A stretch of 64,000 nt of DNA, from the NCBI RefSeq assembly GCF_000772945.1, contig NZ_JPVN01000016.1, positions 26,747 to 90,746 of the forward strand, given 5' to 3'. Position 1 is the first letter of the stretch. Every line of letters starts with the position of its first letter. Both the position numbers and the translations under genes were made by a program. Source of the stretch: Ureibacillus manganicus DSM 26584. Lineage in GTDB: Bacteria; Bacillota; Bacilli; Bacillales_A; Planococcaceae. Under the pieces are notes generated by a model. It did not search any database, was not told the DNA's origin, and saw only the letters and a list, made by a program, of their open reading frames with translations. Positions 8,787 to 16,272 of the stretch are shown here, in pieces.

Positions 8787-9884
8787 ATGGCGGAATTAAA
8801 ATTAGTAAACCTTACAAAAGAATATGATAAAGGAGCTGTCGCTGTTAAAGACTTTAACTTGCATATTTTAGATAAAGAATTCATTGTTTTTGTTGGTCCA
8901 TCAGGATGCGGAAAAACAACTACTTTACGAATGATTGCAGGGTTAGAGGACATTACAGATGGCTTACTAGAAATCGACGGTCAAAAAATGAATGAAGTTG
9001 CTCCTAAAAATCGCGATATTGCCATGGTATTTCAAAACTATGCATTGTATCCACATAAAACTGTTTATGAAAATATGGCTTTCAGTTTACAAATGAGAAA
9101 AGTGCCTAAAAAAGAAATTCAAGAAAAAGTTAATGAAGCTGCAAAAATTTTAGGTTTAGAAGAATATTTAAAGCGTAAACCAAAAGCATTATCAGGTGGT
9201 CAGCGTCAACGTGTTGCGCTTGGCCGTGCCATTGTTCGTGATGCAAAAATTTTCTTAATGGATGAGCCTTTATCGAATTTAGATGCAAAATTACGTGTGC
9301 AAATGCGTGCAGAAATCCAAAAACTACACCGTAGGTTAGGAACAACAACTATTTATGTAACGCATGATCAAACAGAAGCGATGACAATGGCCACTCGATT
9401 AGTTGTCATGAAAGATGGTCTGATTCAACAAGTAGGTACTCCTAAAGATGTTTACGATTATCCAAACAACGTTTTTGTAGGTAGCTTTATTGGTTCACCG
9501 GCTATGAACCTCTTTAAAGGAAAGCTTACGGAAGAAGGTTTTGTTTTAGGAGATATCCGAATAGAACTTCCTGAAAGCAAACGAACGTTGTTACAAGAAA
9601 AAGGATATATCGGACATGAAATCATACTCGGTATTCGTCCAGAAAATATTTATACGAATTTTGAAGATATTGCGAACCATAAAGGGTCAAGAGTTACAGC
9701 ACAAATTGAAGTGGCTGAGCTTATGGGTTCCGAAACATACTTATACTCGAATTTAAACGGTACTGATTTTATTGCAAGAATCGATGCGGATGCAACAGTA
9801 AAACCATTAGATATTATTGAACTAGCATTTGATATGGAAAGAGCACATTTTTTTGATGCGAATACAGAAAATCGGATTTTTTAA
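8787..9884 (+). CDS. carbohydrate ABC transporter ATPase (MsmX/UgpC/MalK type)
   Basis: This 365-residue ATPase shows Walker A GPSGCGKTT near residue 37, the Q-loop AMVFQNYALYPH, signature LSGGQRQRVALGRA, Walker B IFLMDEPLSNLDAKLR and the H-loop VTHDQTEA. The C-terminal third (from about residue 235) is the TOBE-type regulatory domain of MalK-like proteins. It is the last gene of the operon and the presumed energy subunit for the two permeases at 1.7-3.6 kb. MsmX-type ATPases often serve several sugar importers, but finding it within this operon suggests dedication to the cell-wall sugar importer. A GGAGG ribosome site lies upstream of the ATG. Confidence 0.92.
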   Translation: MAELKLVNLTKEYDKGAVAVKDFNLHILDKEFIVFVGPSGCGKTTTLRMIAGLEDITDGLLEIDGQKMNEVAPKNRDIAMVFQNYALYPHKTVYENMAFSLQMRKVPKKEIQEKVNEAAKILGLEEYLKRKPKALSGGQRQRVALGRAIVRDAKIFLMDEPLSNLDAKLRVQMRAEIQKLHRRLGTTTIYVTHDQTEAMTMATRLVVMKDGLIQQVGTPKDVYDYPNNVFVGSFIGSPAMNLFKGKLTEEGFVLGDIRIELPESKRTLLQEKGYIGHEIILGIRPENIYTNFEDIANHKGSRVTAQIEVAELMGSETYLYSNLNGTDFIARIDADATVKPLDIIELAFDMERAHFFDANTENRIF

Positions 9885-9890
9885 TGAAAG

Positions 9891-9924
9891 AACCTGGCGA
9901 CCCAACAAGCCAGGTTTTCTTTTA
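9891..9924 (+). terminator. intrinsic terminator of the amino-sugar salvage operon
   Basis: AACCTGGC (9891-9898) pairs perfectly with GCCAGGTT (9909-9916), followed by TTCTTTT. It lies 7 nt after the ATPase stop codon. Confidence 0.9.
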
Positions 9925-9949
9925 TCTTACAAATTATGTACAAATTAAA

Positions 9950-9980
9950 GGCGTGAGTAGGGGAGACCCTACTCAACGCC
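9950..9980 (-). terminator. intrinsic terminator of the repeat-protein gene
   Basis: A long stem built on GCGTGAGTAGGG and CCCTACTCAACGC with a GAGA-type loop lies just downstream of the minus-strand gene ending at 9987. On the minus strand it is followed by a T-rich tract. Confidence 0.8.
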
Positions 9981-9986
9981 AATGCT

Positions 9987-11021
9987 TTATTTATTTTTCT
10001 TATCAATTGTTGCACCATTATCATGCTTTGGCATGAATTCTTTTGCAATTTCTTGTTGTGATTTCAATTTAGTGCTGTTTGTTGAGCTAGTAGATGTCTT
10101 ATTGTTAGAAGTTTTAGGTTTCGTATTTGCGTTTGCAGTGATAAATTCGTTTGCAAATTCCGTAAGGGCATTTGTGTTCGATTTTGAGTTAGATACATTT
10201 GGTTTTTTTGATGAACTAGAATTTGCCGATTTCGATAAACCTGAATTTTTATTTAAAGCATTAGTTTCTGTTAAAAATTCATTGGCAAATTCAGTAATAG
10301 CGTTTGTGTTTTTATTATTAGATGATTTTGCTGAATTTGTATGAGAACTTTTCGATGAACCCGAATTTGAATTATTCTTCGATTGTGTATTCGAAGTTAA
10401 AAATTCATTCGCAAATTCTGTGATCACACTTGAAGTTGTCTTTGATTTAACAGAATTTACTTGAGCACTTTTAGCTGAGCTTGAAGAAGTATTTTTGTTA
10501 CCCTGAGAGTTCGAAGTTAAAAACTCATTTGCAAATTCTGTCAAAGCATTTGTATTATTATTTGATTGTTTAGCATTTTGTTTATTTTTTGAACTTAAAT
10601 TTGCTGAATTGGATGAGTTTTTATTTGCTTGTGTATTTGCTGATAAAAACTCATTCGCAAATTCTGTCACAGCATTTGTATTTTTACCCGCGCTTGAATT
10701 AGAACCACTTGCTTTGTAAGACGGGTTATTAAAGAATTCTTTAGCGATTTCTTCAATAGAAACTTTAGGCATGTTACTTCCCGCATTCGAATTAGAATTG
10801 TTCATTCCAGCTAATTTGTTTTTAACCGTTTTCGGAATCAAACTAGGAACAAATTCTTTTGCGAATTCCACGATGGACTTGATTTGTTGGCCATTTGATG
10901 ATGTTGGACCACTTTTCGGGTAAAATTCCTTTGCAATTTCCTCATGGCTTTTCGGTTTTGATGTATTCGTATTGCATCCACATGAATTGTTCTTATTACG
11001 CTTGTTATCAATGATTGACAT
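9987..11021 (-). CDS. Asn/Ser-rich repeat protein with nine GPR-protease-like sites (candidate large gamma-type SASP)
   Basis: A 344-residue protein of very low complexity (Asn, Ser, Lys, Thr, Ala) without signal peptide or membrane segment. Nine copies of E-[FI]-A-[KN]-E-F start at about residues 28, 52, 91, 120, 162, 202, 244, 288 and 324. The five central copies read TEFANEF[LI] at about 42-residue spacing; the outer ones read EIAKEF or EFAKEF. The motif closely resembles sites cut by germination protease GPR in small acid-soluble spore proteins (TEFASET in gamma type, LEIASEF in alpha/beta type). An AAGGAG site precedes ATG 11019-11021. A spore amino-acid reserve is the best guess; no family assignment was possible. 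Confidence 0.75.
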   Translation of the reverse strand: MSIIDNKRNKNNSCGCNTNTSKPKSHEEIAKEFYPKSGPTSSNGQQIKSIVEFAKEFVPSLIPKTVKNKLAGMNNSNSNAGSNMPKVSIEEIAKEFFNNPSYKASGSNSSAGKNTNAVTEFANEFLSANTQANKNSSNSANLSSKNKQNAKQSNNNTNALTEFANEFLTSNSQGNKNTSSSSAKSAQVNSVKSKTTSSVITEFANEFLTSNTQSKNNSNSGSSKSSHTNSAKSSNNKNTNAITEFANEFLTETNALNKNSGLSKSANSSSSKKPNVSNSKSNTNALTEFANEFITANANTKPKTSNNKTSTSSTNSTKLKSQQEIAKEFMPKHDNGATIDKKNK

Positions 11022-11140
11022 TAACTCATCTCCTTTCTTGTTTAATATGAGTCGAGCAATCCAACTTTATGTTAGAGAACGCTCGCCTCCATATCCAAAA
11101 CAAGACAAGTAACTCAACAAATGACTAGTAATAAATAAAT

Positions 11141-11166
11141 GAAGTTTGCCTATACAGACAAACTTC
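11141..11166 (-). terminator. intrinsic terminator of the EcsC-family gene
   Basis: GAAGTTTG (11141-11148) and CAAACTTC (11159-11166) form a perfect 8-bp stem just past the stop of the minus-strand gene; a T-rich stretch follows on that strand. Confidence 0.65.
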
Positions 11167-11173
11167 AAAAGAC

Positions 11174-11998
11174 TTATTCCTTAATTAATGACGTACTTTC
11201 TAACTCATGCAACTTCTCATATATACGGCGTTTTCGGTAAAGCATTATTCCGGCTTCAGAAACATCTTTGATCATCCCTTTATTTGCAAAGGCTCCGAAA
11301 ATCATTCCTGCAATGGGAATCATTTGGAATAATTTTTTCCATCCGAATTGATCACGATAGGTAAAGAAGACTTCTTGCCAGCCTTTTAACTGAGAGATCA
11401 TATCTTCTGAAGTGTTTTTCTTTTCATTCATCGTTGCAAGTTCCTTTAAAATTGCTTCTTTTCCAACAATGTCAGCAGAAGCAAATTGCATGCATTTTAC
11501 GATAAATACACGTTCTGTTTTTTCGTTAGGATTATATCCATGAATGATTGCGATTTCTTGTAGCGTTTTTAAAGCAGTACCCAATACTACAGGGATGTCT
11601 ACAACCAATGTAAAGATACCGCCAAATCCAGTAGAAGCACCTTGAACTGTTGCAAACTTTACACGTTCTCCTTGAAGTGCATCACTTACTTTTATCATAT
11701 CCTTTAGTGGCATTTTCGCAACATCTTCAATTGTTTCAATTTCTAAGTGAACAGTAGTTTTTCGAATTTTCTTTATCATTGCCTTTTCACTTATTAAATA
11801 TTTACCGCCTGTTTGAATATAGCTGCCTAATTCATTAACCAATATTCCAATTTTCTCTTGTAAAAATTTTGGTGTTACTTTATCTAATAATTTGAAGGGG
11901 AGACGTCCAAGTTTTTCCCAAAAGAATAATCCTTTTTGGTCATCTTCCCAAGCTTCAATTTCCATTAAGTATTTTTGTAATTCCACTTTAGAGTCCAT
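11174..11998 (-). CDS. EcsC-family protein
   Basis: A 274-residue protein resembling the EcsC family (named from the third gene of the B. subtilis ecs operon). Recognisable parts are the amphipathic N terminus with FFWEKLGRLPFKLLDKVTP, the central glycine-rich hydrophobic segment GASTGFGGIFTLVVDIPVV near residue 125, and IPIAGMIFGAFANKG near 232. The function of the family is unknown; the hydrophobic segments suggest membrane association. An AGGAG site lies upstream of the ATG. Neighbours are sporulation-type genes in their own transcription units, so context gives no clear role. Confidence 0.8.
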   Translation of the reverse strand: MDSKVELQKYLMEIEAWEDDQKGLFFWEKLGRLPFKLLDKVTPKFLQEKIGILVNELGSYIQTGGKYLISEKAMIKKIRKTTVHLEIETIEDVAKMPLKDMIKVSDALQGERVKFATVQGASTGFGGIFTLVVDIPVVLGTALKTLQEIAIIHGYNPNEKTERVFIVKCMQFASADIVGKEAILKELATMNEKKNTSEDMISQLKGWQEVFFTYRDQFGWKKLFQMIPIAGMIFGAFANKGMIKDVSEAGIMLYRKRRIYEKLHELESTSLIKE

Positions 11999-12156
11999 TT
12001 ACGATTCTCCTAGCTAATTCATTTCATATGTATACGAAATGACACTGCGTTAAGTTTCGTATACTTAATTTATGTAATACAAAATATTATTTCCATTAAC
12101 CAACTAATTACATTAGAGTTATTTTTTGATAAAGTATTGCTTAAGAGGTGATGGGA

Positions 12157-12981
12157 ATGCTTTCGTTAAGACCTATAAAGAGAAGTCAGCTTCGAATATT
12201 TGTTGGGAAAAAATATTTTCGATTCAAGCGTTATATAGAATGGTTCAACGGAAATAAGAAATACGCTTTAACAAGATTAAATAAAAATTTATCTTATGTA
12301 ATGTTTAGTCACCAATCTTTACTATTAAGACAACTAAAAGATATTGATATGCAATTACAATACAATAAAATCAACAATTTAAAGATAGCGGCTAGACAAC
12401 TTAATAAAATCATCATTAGACCAGGGGAAACTTTCTCTTATTGGCGTTTAATTGGAAATCCAACAAAACGAAAAGGGTATGTTGATGGGATGGTTTTACA
12501 TTATGGTAAGGTAACTGTTGGGATTGGTGGAGGACTTTGTCAGTTATCGAACTTAATTTATTGGATGACTTTACATACACCGCTTACAGTTACTGAACGT
12601 TATCGTCATAGTTATGACGTATTCCCTGATTCCAATCGGACCCAACCATTTGGTAGTGGAGCAACGTGCTCTTACAATTACTTAGATTTACAAATAAAAA
12701 ATGAAACAAACAATACTTATCAGTTACACATTTATTTAACAGATACTCATTTAGTAGGAGAATGGAGATCAGATGCTCGAGCTACCAAAACCTATGAGGT
12801 ATATGAAAAAGATCATTCATTATCATTTGAGTACTGGGGAAGTTATATTCGTCACAATAAAATCCACCGTAAAGTTTATAATTTAAATAGTGAATTGATT
12901 GATGATGAATTCGTTACTGAAAACCATGCTCTAATGATGTATGAGCCTTATCTTGAATATAAGCAGTCTCATGTAAAATAA
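12157..12981 (+). CDS. VanW-family protein
   Basis: A 274-residue protein with the VanW domain: RPGETFSYWRLIGNPT near residue 94, GYVDGMVLHYGKVTVGIGGGLCQLSNLIYW and the following HSYDVFPDSNRTQPFGSGAT. VanW occurs in some vancomycin-resistance clusters but is widespread as a chromosomal gene of unknown function, thought to act at the envelope; nothing here indicates resistance. The AAGAGGTGA ribosome site at 12143-12151 covers upstream GTG and ATG codons, so ATG 12157 is the best start. No signal peptide is visible. It forms a single-gene unit closed by a shared bidirectional terminator. Confidence 0.85.
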   Translation: MLSLRPIKRSQLRIFVGKKYFRFKRYIEWFNGNKKYALTRLNKNLSYVMFSHQSLLLRQLKDIDMQLQYNKINNLKIAARQLNKIIIRPGETFSYWRLIGNPTKRKGYVDGMVLHYGKVTVGIGGGLCQLSNLIYWMTLHTPLTVTERYRHSYDVFPDSNRTQPFGSGATCSYNYLDLQIKNETNNTYQLHIYLTDTHLVGEWRSDARATKTYEVYEKDHSLSFEYWGSYIRHNKIHRKVYNLNSELIDDEFVTENHALMMYEPYLEYKQSHVK

Positions 12982-13014
12982 AAGCAGAATGATATCGTTT
13001 CAATCATTCTGCTT
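12982..13014. terminator. bidirectional terminator between VanW and alcohol dehydrogenase genes
   Basis: AAGCAGAATGAT (12982-12993) pairs perfectly with ATCATTCTGCTT (13003-13014). It lies between convergent genes with A-rich and T-rich flanks. Confidence 0.85.
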
Positions 13015-13024
13015 CCTTATTAGT

Positions 13025-14161
13025 TTAAGGTTTTAAAATCACTTTTATACAATCTTCTGTTTTTGTATCAAATACTTCATATCCATGTTTTGCTTTTTCA
13101 AGTGGTAAGACATGTGTCACAATATCGCTTGGATTTACTTTACCTTCTTTTATTAAATTATAAATAAATGGCATGTGGTGTGGAACAGGAGCTTGTCCAG
13201 TCTTTATAGTTACGTTTCTTTGGAAAATATCGCCTAGAGGGAATGCGTTGTATCTACCTGCGTAAACACCAGTCACTTGAATTGTGCCACCTTTTCTCAC
13301 TGCTTGACTTGCAATGACAAGTCCACCCATGGCACCACTTTGGAATTTCAGCCCGCTTGCCAGAAATTCCATAGGTGTCATTTTTCCACTCATACCTACA
13401 CAGTCAATGACAACATCCGCGCCACCTTTTGTAATCTCTTTTAAGTATTCACCGCAATTTTCATGATCCTCAAAATTGACTATTTCTACTTTGTTTGTAT
13501 GTTTTGCGTGTTTTAGTCGATATCCAACATAATCTACTGCAATTATTCGCTCAGCCCCTTTTAACCAAGCAAATTTTTGGGCAAGTAAACCGATAGGGCC
13601 ACATCCAAGAACAACTACCGTATCACCTTGCTTAACACCAGCATTATCAACACTCCAAAACGCTGTAGATGCAGCATCTGCGAGCAAAACTAGGCTTTCA
13701 TCTGGAATTTCACTGTCTTCAGGGATCTTAAAGGGAAGGAAATTGCCGAAAGGAACCCGCATATATTCTGCTTGTCCACCTGGATAACCTCCAGTTGTGT
13801 GTGAATAGCCAAAGAATCCACCCATTTCATTTTTATCATTAGAATTGTCACATTGACTTTCTAAATCGTGTTGGCAAAACCAACATTCACCACAAGCAAC
13901 ATTAAACGGTATAACGACGCGATCACCTTTTTTTACTTTAGTTACACTCTTACCAACTTCCTCCACAATACCCATTGGTTCATGTCCAATAACGTAATCC
14001 TTGTTCAGGTTAGGTATCATCCCATGTAATAAATGTAAGTCAGATCCACAGATTGCGGATGCTGTAACTTTTATAATAATATCGTCGGGTTTTAAAATAT
14101 CTGGTGCTTTTACATTTTTAACTTCAACATTTTTAATACCTTGGAAAGTAACTGCCTTCAT
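13025..14161 (-). CDS. adhB: zinc-dependent alcohol dehydrogenase, AdhB-like, in a spore-coat cluster
   Basis: This 378-residue medium-chain dehydrogenase has catalytic zinc residues in SAICGSDLH and GHEPMG, a four-cysteine structural zinc loop (CGECWFCQHDLESQC near residue 90) and a Rossmann motif VVVLGCGPIGLLAQ near residue 180. It is preceded on the minus strand by a CotF-like coat gene and a small coat-like gene, the same order as yraG-yraF-adhB of B. subtilis, which are sporulation genes. The true substrate is unknown. Expression in the forespore or on the spore is inferred from that synteny. Confidence 0.85.
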   Translation of the reverse strand: MKAVTFQGIKNVEVKNVKAPDILKPDDIIIKVTASAICGSDLHLLHGMIPNLNKDYVIGHEPMGIVEEVGKSVTKVKKGDRVVIPFNVACGECWFCQHDLESQCDNSNDKNEMGGFFGYSHTTGGYPGGQAEYMRVPFGNFLPFKIPEDSEIPDESLVLLADAASTAFWSVDNAGVKQGDTVVVLGCGPIGLLAQKFAWLKGAERIIAVDYVGYRLKHAKHTNKVEIVNFEDHENCGEYLKEITKGGADVVIDCVGMSGKMTPMEFLASGLKFQSGAMGGLVIASQAVRKGGTIQVTGVYAGRYNAFPLGDIFQRNVTIKTGQAPVPHHMPFIYNLIKEGKVNPSDIVTHVLPLEKAKHGYEVFDTKTEDCIKVILKP

Positions 14162-14184
14162 TTCTAAAACTCCCTTATGTTTTA

Positions 14185-14544
14185 TTATTTTGGCGGAGTT
14201 GGGAATAAACCTTTACGATTCATATCTTTAGGGAACAAATCTAATTGAGCTATACTCACTGCATTTTCTGCAGATTTGATATCCAAATCTTTTTGAGCTT
14301 CTAGGTCATATGGTTTTAACCAATCTTTTTTCATCATCAATTCACAGATTTCATCATACATATCGATCATTACATCTAGCTGGGTTTTCATTAATTTTCG
14401 AAGGGCAGGGGATGCGGTTTCAGTTAAAGCAAAAGATAAATTTCGAATACCTGTCTTCGTCGTCAATAAAAACTCAAGAGCAACTCCTGAATCCGTTAAT
14501 TCAGGCATATTTACTGAGTTTATAGGATCTAAGTAGTCATCCAC
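14185..14544 (-). CDS. CotF/YraF-like spore coat protein
   Basis: A 119-residue, mainly helical protein with LTDSGVALEFLLTTKTGIRN near residue 17, ALTETASPALRKLM and MIDMYDEICELMMKKDW, typical of the CotF-related coat family (YraF, YhcQ). It starts with GTG at 14542-14544, supported by AGGAGG eight bases upstream. It lies between the small coat-like gene and adhB and is presumably cotranscribed with both. The biochemical role is unknown; location in the spore coat is inferred from family. Confidence 0.85.
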   Translation of the reverse strand: MDDYLDPINSVNMPELTDSGVALEFLLTTKTGIRNLSFALTETASPALRKLMKTQLDVMIDMYDEICELMMKKDWLKPYDLEAQKDLDIKSAENAVSIAQLDLFPKDMNRKGLFPTPPK

Positions 14545-14556
14545 CGATTTCGCCTC

Positions 14557-14766
14557 CTAATATTCTAATTTCGAATTTCTATAAAGCTTAATCATTGCAG
14601 TTAATGCAGGAGTAGTAAGCTTAACATTTTTATCTAATAGCGCTCGTAAATCATCATCAAAAACAATCCCTTGACTCATCTTCGATTTCAGTAAACTTGT
14701 TGTCATAAAATTAATCAATTCATGGAATTCCATCGTTTCATGAAGTGCTAATTTCTTTTCGAACAT
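14557..14766 (-). CDS. small coat-associated protein, YraG-like
   Basis: A 69-residue protein starting MFEKKLALHETMEFHEL, with a possible related motif to the CotF family (helical, LTTPALTAMIKLY near the end). ATG 14766 follows AAGGAGG by seven bases; an upstream GTG lies too close to the site. It is the first gene of the three-gene minus-strand cluster, 12 nt before the CotF-like gene. Order and sizes match B. subtilis yraG-yraF-adhB. Function is unknown. Confidence 0.75.
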   Translation of the reverse strand: MFEKKLALHETMEFHELINFMTTSLLKSKMSQGIVFDDDLRALLDKNVKLTTPALTAMIKLYRNSKLEY

Positions 14767-14920
14767 ATACACTCCTCCTTTTTACCCTTAAAAAAGACTA
14801 CCCTTACTAGAAAAGTTGTATTCATAATTTCAAATTTTAAATGTGTACTTTAATTTTCATGAAATTGAATAAAAAAAATTCAAGTGAGTAAAAATAAGTG
14901 TCGTGGAGGTGAACAACATC

Positions 14921-15145
14921 ATGGCAAACAACAATAATAACAACCGCAACAACAACCGTAACGATTTGGAAGAATTAGCTCAAGAATTAGATCTAAACAA
15001 CCGCAATCGTAACAACAATAATAACAACAACCGCGAAGAATATGCTCAAGAAGCAGACTTCAATCGCAACAACAACAATAACAACCGTAACAACAACAAC
15101 AATAACAACCGTAACAACAACAACAATAACAACAATAACCGTTAA
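14921..15145 (+). CDS. asparagine-rich small protein with two GPR-like motifs
   Basis: A 74-residue protein that is more than half Asn, with regularly placed Arg. Two short acidic islands interrupt the poly-Asn: LEELAQELDLN near residue 17 and REEYAQEADFN near residue 38. Both contain E-[LY]-A-Q-E, similar in form to the E-F-A-N-E motif of the protein encoded at 9987-11021 and to GPR cleavage sites of SASPs. GGAGGTGA at 14905-14912 supports ATG 14921. A terminator follows. A spore reserve or coat role is plausible but unproven; I do not recognise a named family. Confidence 0.7.
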   Translation: MANNNNNNRNNNRNDLEELAQELDLNNRNRNNNNNNNREEYAQEADFNRNNNNNNRNNNNNNNRNNNNNNNNNR

Positions 15146-15211
15146 TTTTTGTTATTAAATGTATAATTGCATAATTATATACGGAGTTATTGATTGAGCT
15201 CTGAACTGAAG

Positions 15212-15253
15212 CCCCGAAGTGTCACTTACATTTAAGTGGCTTTTCGGGGTCTT
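15212..15253 (+). terminator. intrinsic terminator after the Asn-rich gene
   Basis: CCCCGAA (15212-15218) pairs with TTCGGGG (15243-15249), with an inner CACTTA/TAAGTG stem, then TCTTT. Confidence 0.8.
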
Positions 15254-15280
15254 TCATTTACTTCATTCAGTTGACCTCTA

Positions 15281-15340
15281 TTGCAGCGTATTTGTGACCA
15301 ACATATGTTGGCCGAAGCTCGAGAAAATCTGGTCACGAAT
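15281..15340. repeat. palindromic repeat segment related to the 42.2-42.6 kb element
   Basis: The stretch contains a perfect 14-bp palindrome CCAACATATGTTGG (15298-15311) nested inside an inverted repeat ATTTGTGACC (15290-15299) and GGTCACGAAT (15331-15340). Its first 24 bases (15281-15304) match 42404-42427 at 21 positions. It appears to be a copy or remnant of the same repeated element. Confidence 0.6.
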
Positions 15341-15430
15341 ACACCAAGACGATTTTGATTTACAATGAAATAATCAACCATTTGAAAGTGTATACTAGAA
15401 GTAAAATACATAATCGTAAGGAGGCCAATA

Positions 15431-16102
15431 ATGGAACTATTTATAGAATGGACATACAAATCTAAAAATGGTATTGAAGCATCATTCCGTTCTGAATTTA
15501 TGCCTGCTGCACATGCTTTAACTATAGGTGAAGATATTGAAAAAACAGGTCGCACAAAAAATTTAACCTATAATGATAAATACGACTCTACATGGTTACC
15601 AAAAGAAATTAAGAAATACTTAAAAGAAATGGAAACAGAACCTCATAATGTAAAAGTGTATTTTGATGGAGGATACGACCTTCAATCTGGCGAAGCAGGA
15701 CTTGGTGTTGCGATATATTATGAACAAAATGGAAAATGGTATCGTATGCGTAGAAATGCTCCTGCTCAAGGTCTAGCTTCCAACAACGAAGCAGAATATG
15801 CTGCACTCCACTTAGCAGTAATAGAGTTAGATCTTCTTACTGTACACCATCAAAAAGTACAATTTATCGGAGACTCCCAAGTCGTTATCAATCAGATGAG
15901 TGGGGAATGGCCGGCCTATGAAAAAGATCTCGCAAGTTGGGCTGATCGTATAGATGAGAAGTTGAAAACGCTAGGGATTGAGCCGCAATTTGAATTAGTT
16001 CCAAGAAAGCTAAATGCTGAAGCAGATCGTCTTGCAACACAAGCACTACAAGGAGTAGACATTACTGGCCAAATCGAACTACAAGATAAATACGAATCCT
16101 AA
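15431..16102 (+). CDS. RNase H-type ribonuclease, YpeP-like
   Basis: A 223-residue protein with an N-terminal extension of about 70 residues and a C-terminal RNase H fold. The four catalytic acids are visible: Asp79 in YFDGGYD, Glu122 in SNNEAEYAAL, Asp148 in IGDSQVV and Asp199 in NAEADRLA. Such enzymes degrade RNA in RNA-DNA hybrids; some B. subtilis paralogues (YpdQ, YpeP) have weak or no activity, but this copy keeps the full set. The ribosome site AAGGAGG precedes ATG 15431. It stands alone, ended by a strong terminator. Confidence 0.88.
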   Translation: MELFIEWTYKSKNGIEASFRSEFMPAAHALTIGEDIEKTGRTKNLTYNDKYDSTWLPKEIKKYLKEMETEPHNVKVYFDGGYDLQSGEAGLGVAIYYEQNGKWYRMRRNAPAQGLASNNEAEYAALHLAVIELDLLTVHHQKVQFIGDSQVVINQMSGEWPAYEKDLASWADRIDEKLKTLGIEPQFELVPRKLNAEADRLATQALQGVDITGQIELQDKYES

Positions 16103-16110
16103 GTAAAATC

Positions 16111-16149
16111 CTGTTTAGTCGCAATTATTTGCACTAAACAGTTTTTTTT
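16111..16149 (+). terminator. intrinsic terminator after the RNase H gene
   Basis: CTGTTTAGT (16111-16119) pairs with ACTAAACAG (16133-16141), followed by eight T residues. Confidence 0.92.
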
Positions 16150-16272
16150 AGGAAAATATGTTCAAAAATTACATCGATTAATATTCATAACATTTATGCA
16201 TATATTTACTAATAGTGGGAATTTGCGTGAAACAAATAGATTCCTTCATTAAGAATTTTAGGAGGGTTAGTT

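Noticed and set aside
9982..10344. Plus-strand ORF of 120 codons opposite the repeat protein
   Set aside because: It is the antisense shadow of the low-complexity minus-strand gene, with Phe/Val-rich composition and no ribosome site.
12157..12981. Vancomycin resistance determinant
   Set aside because: VanW-family proteins are common housekeeping genes; no van ligase or regulator is nearby.
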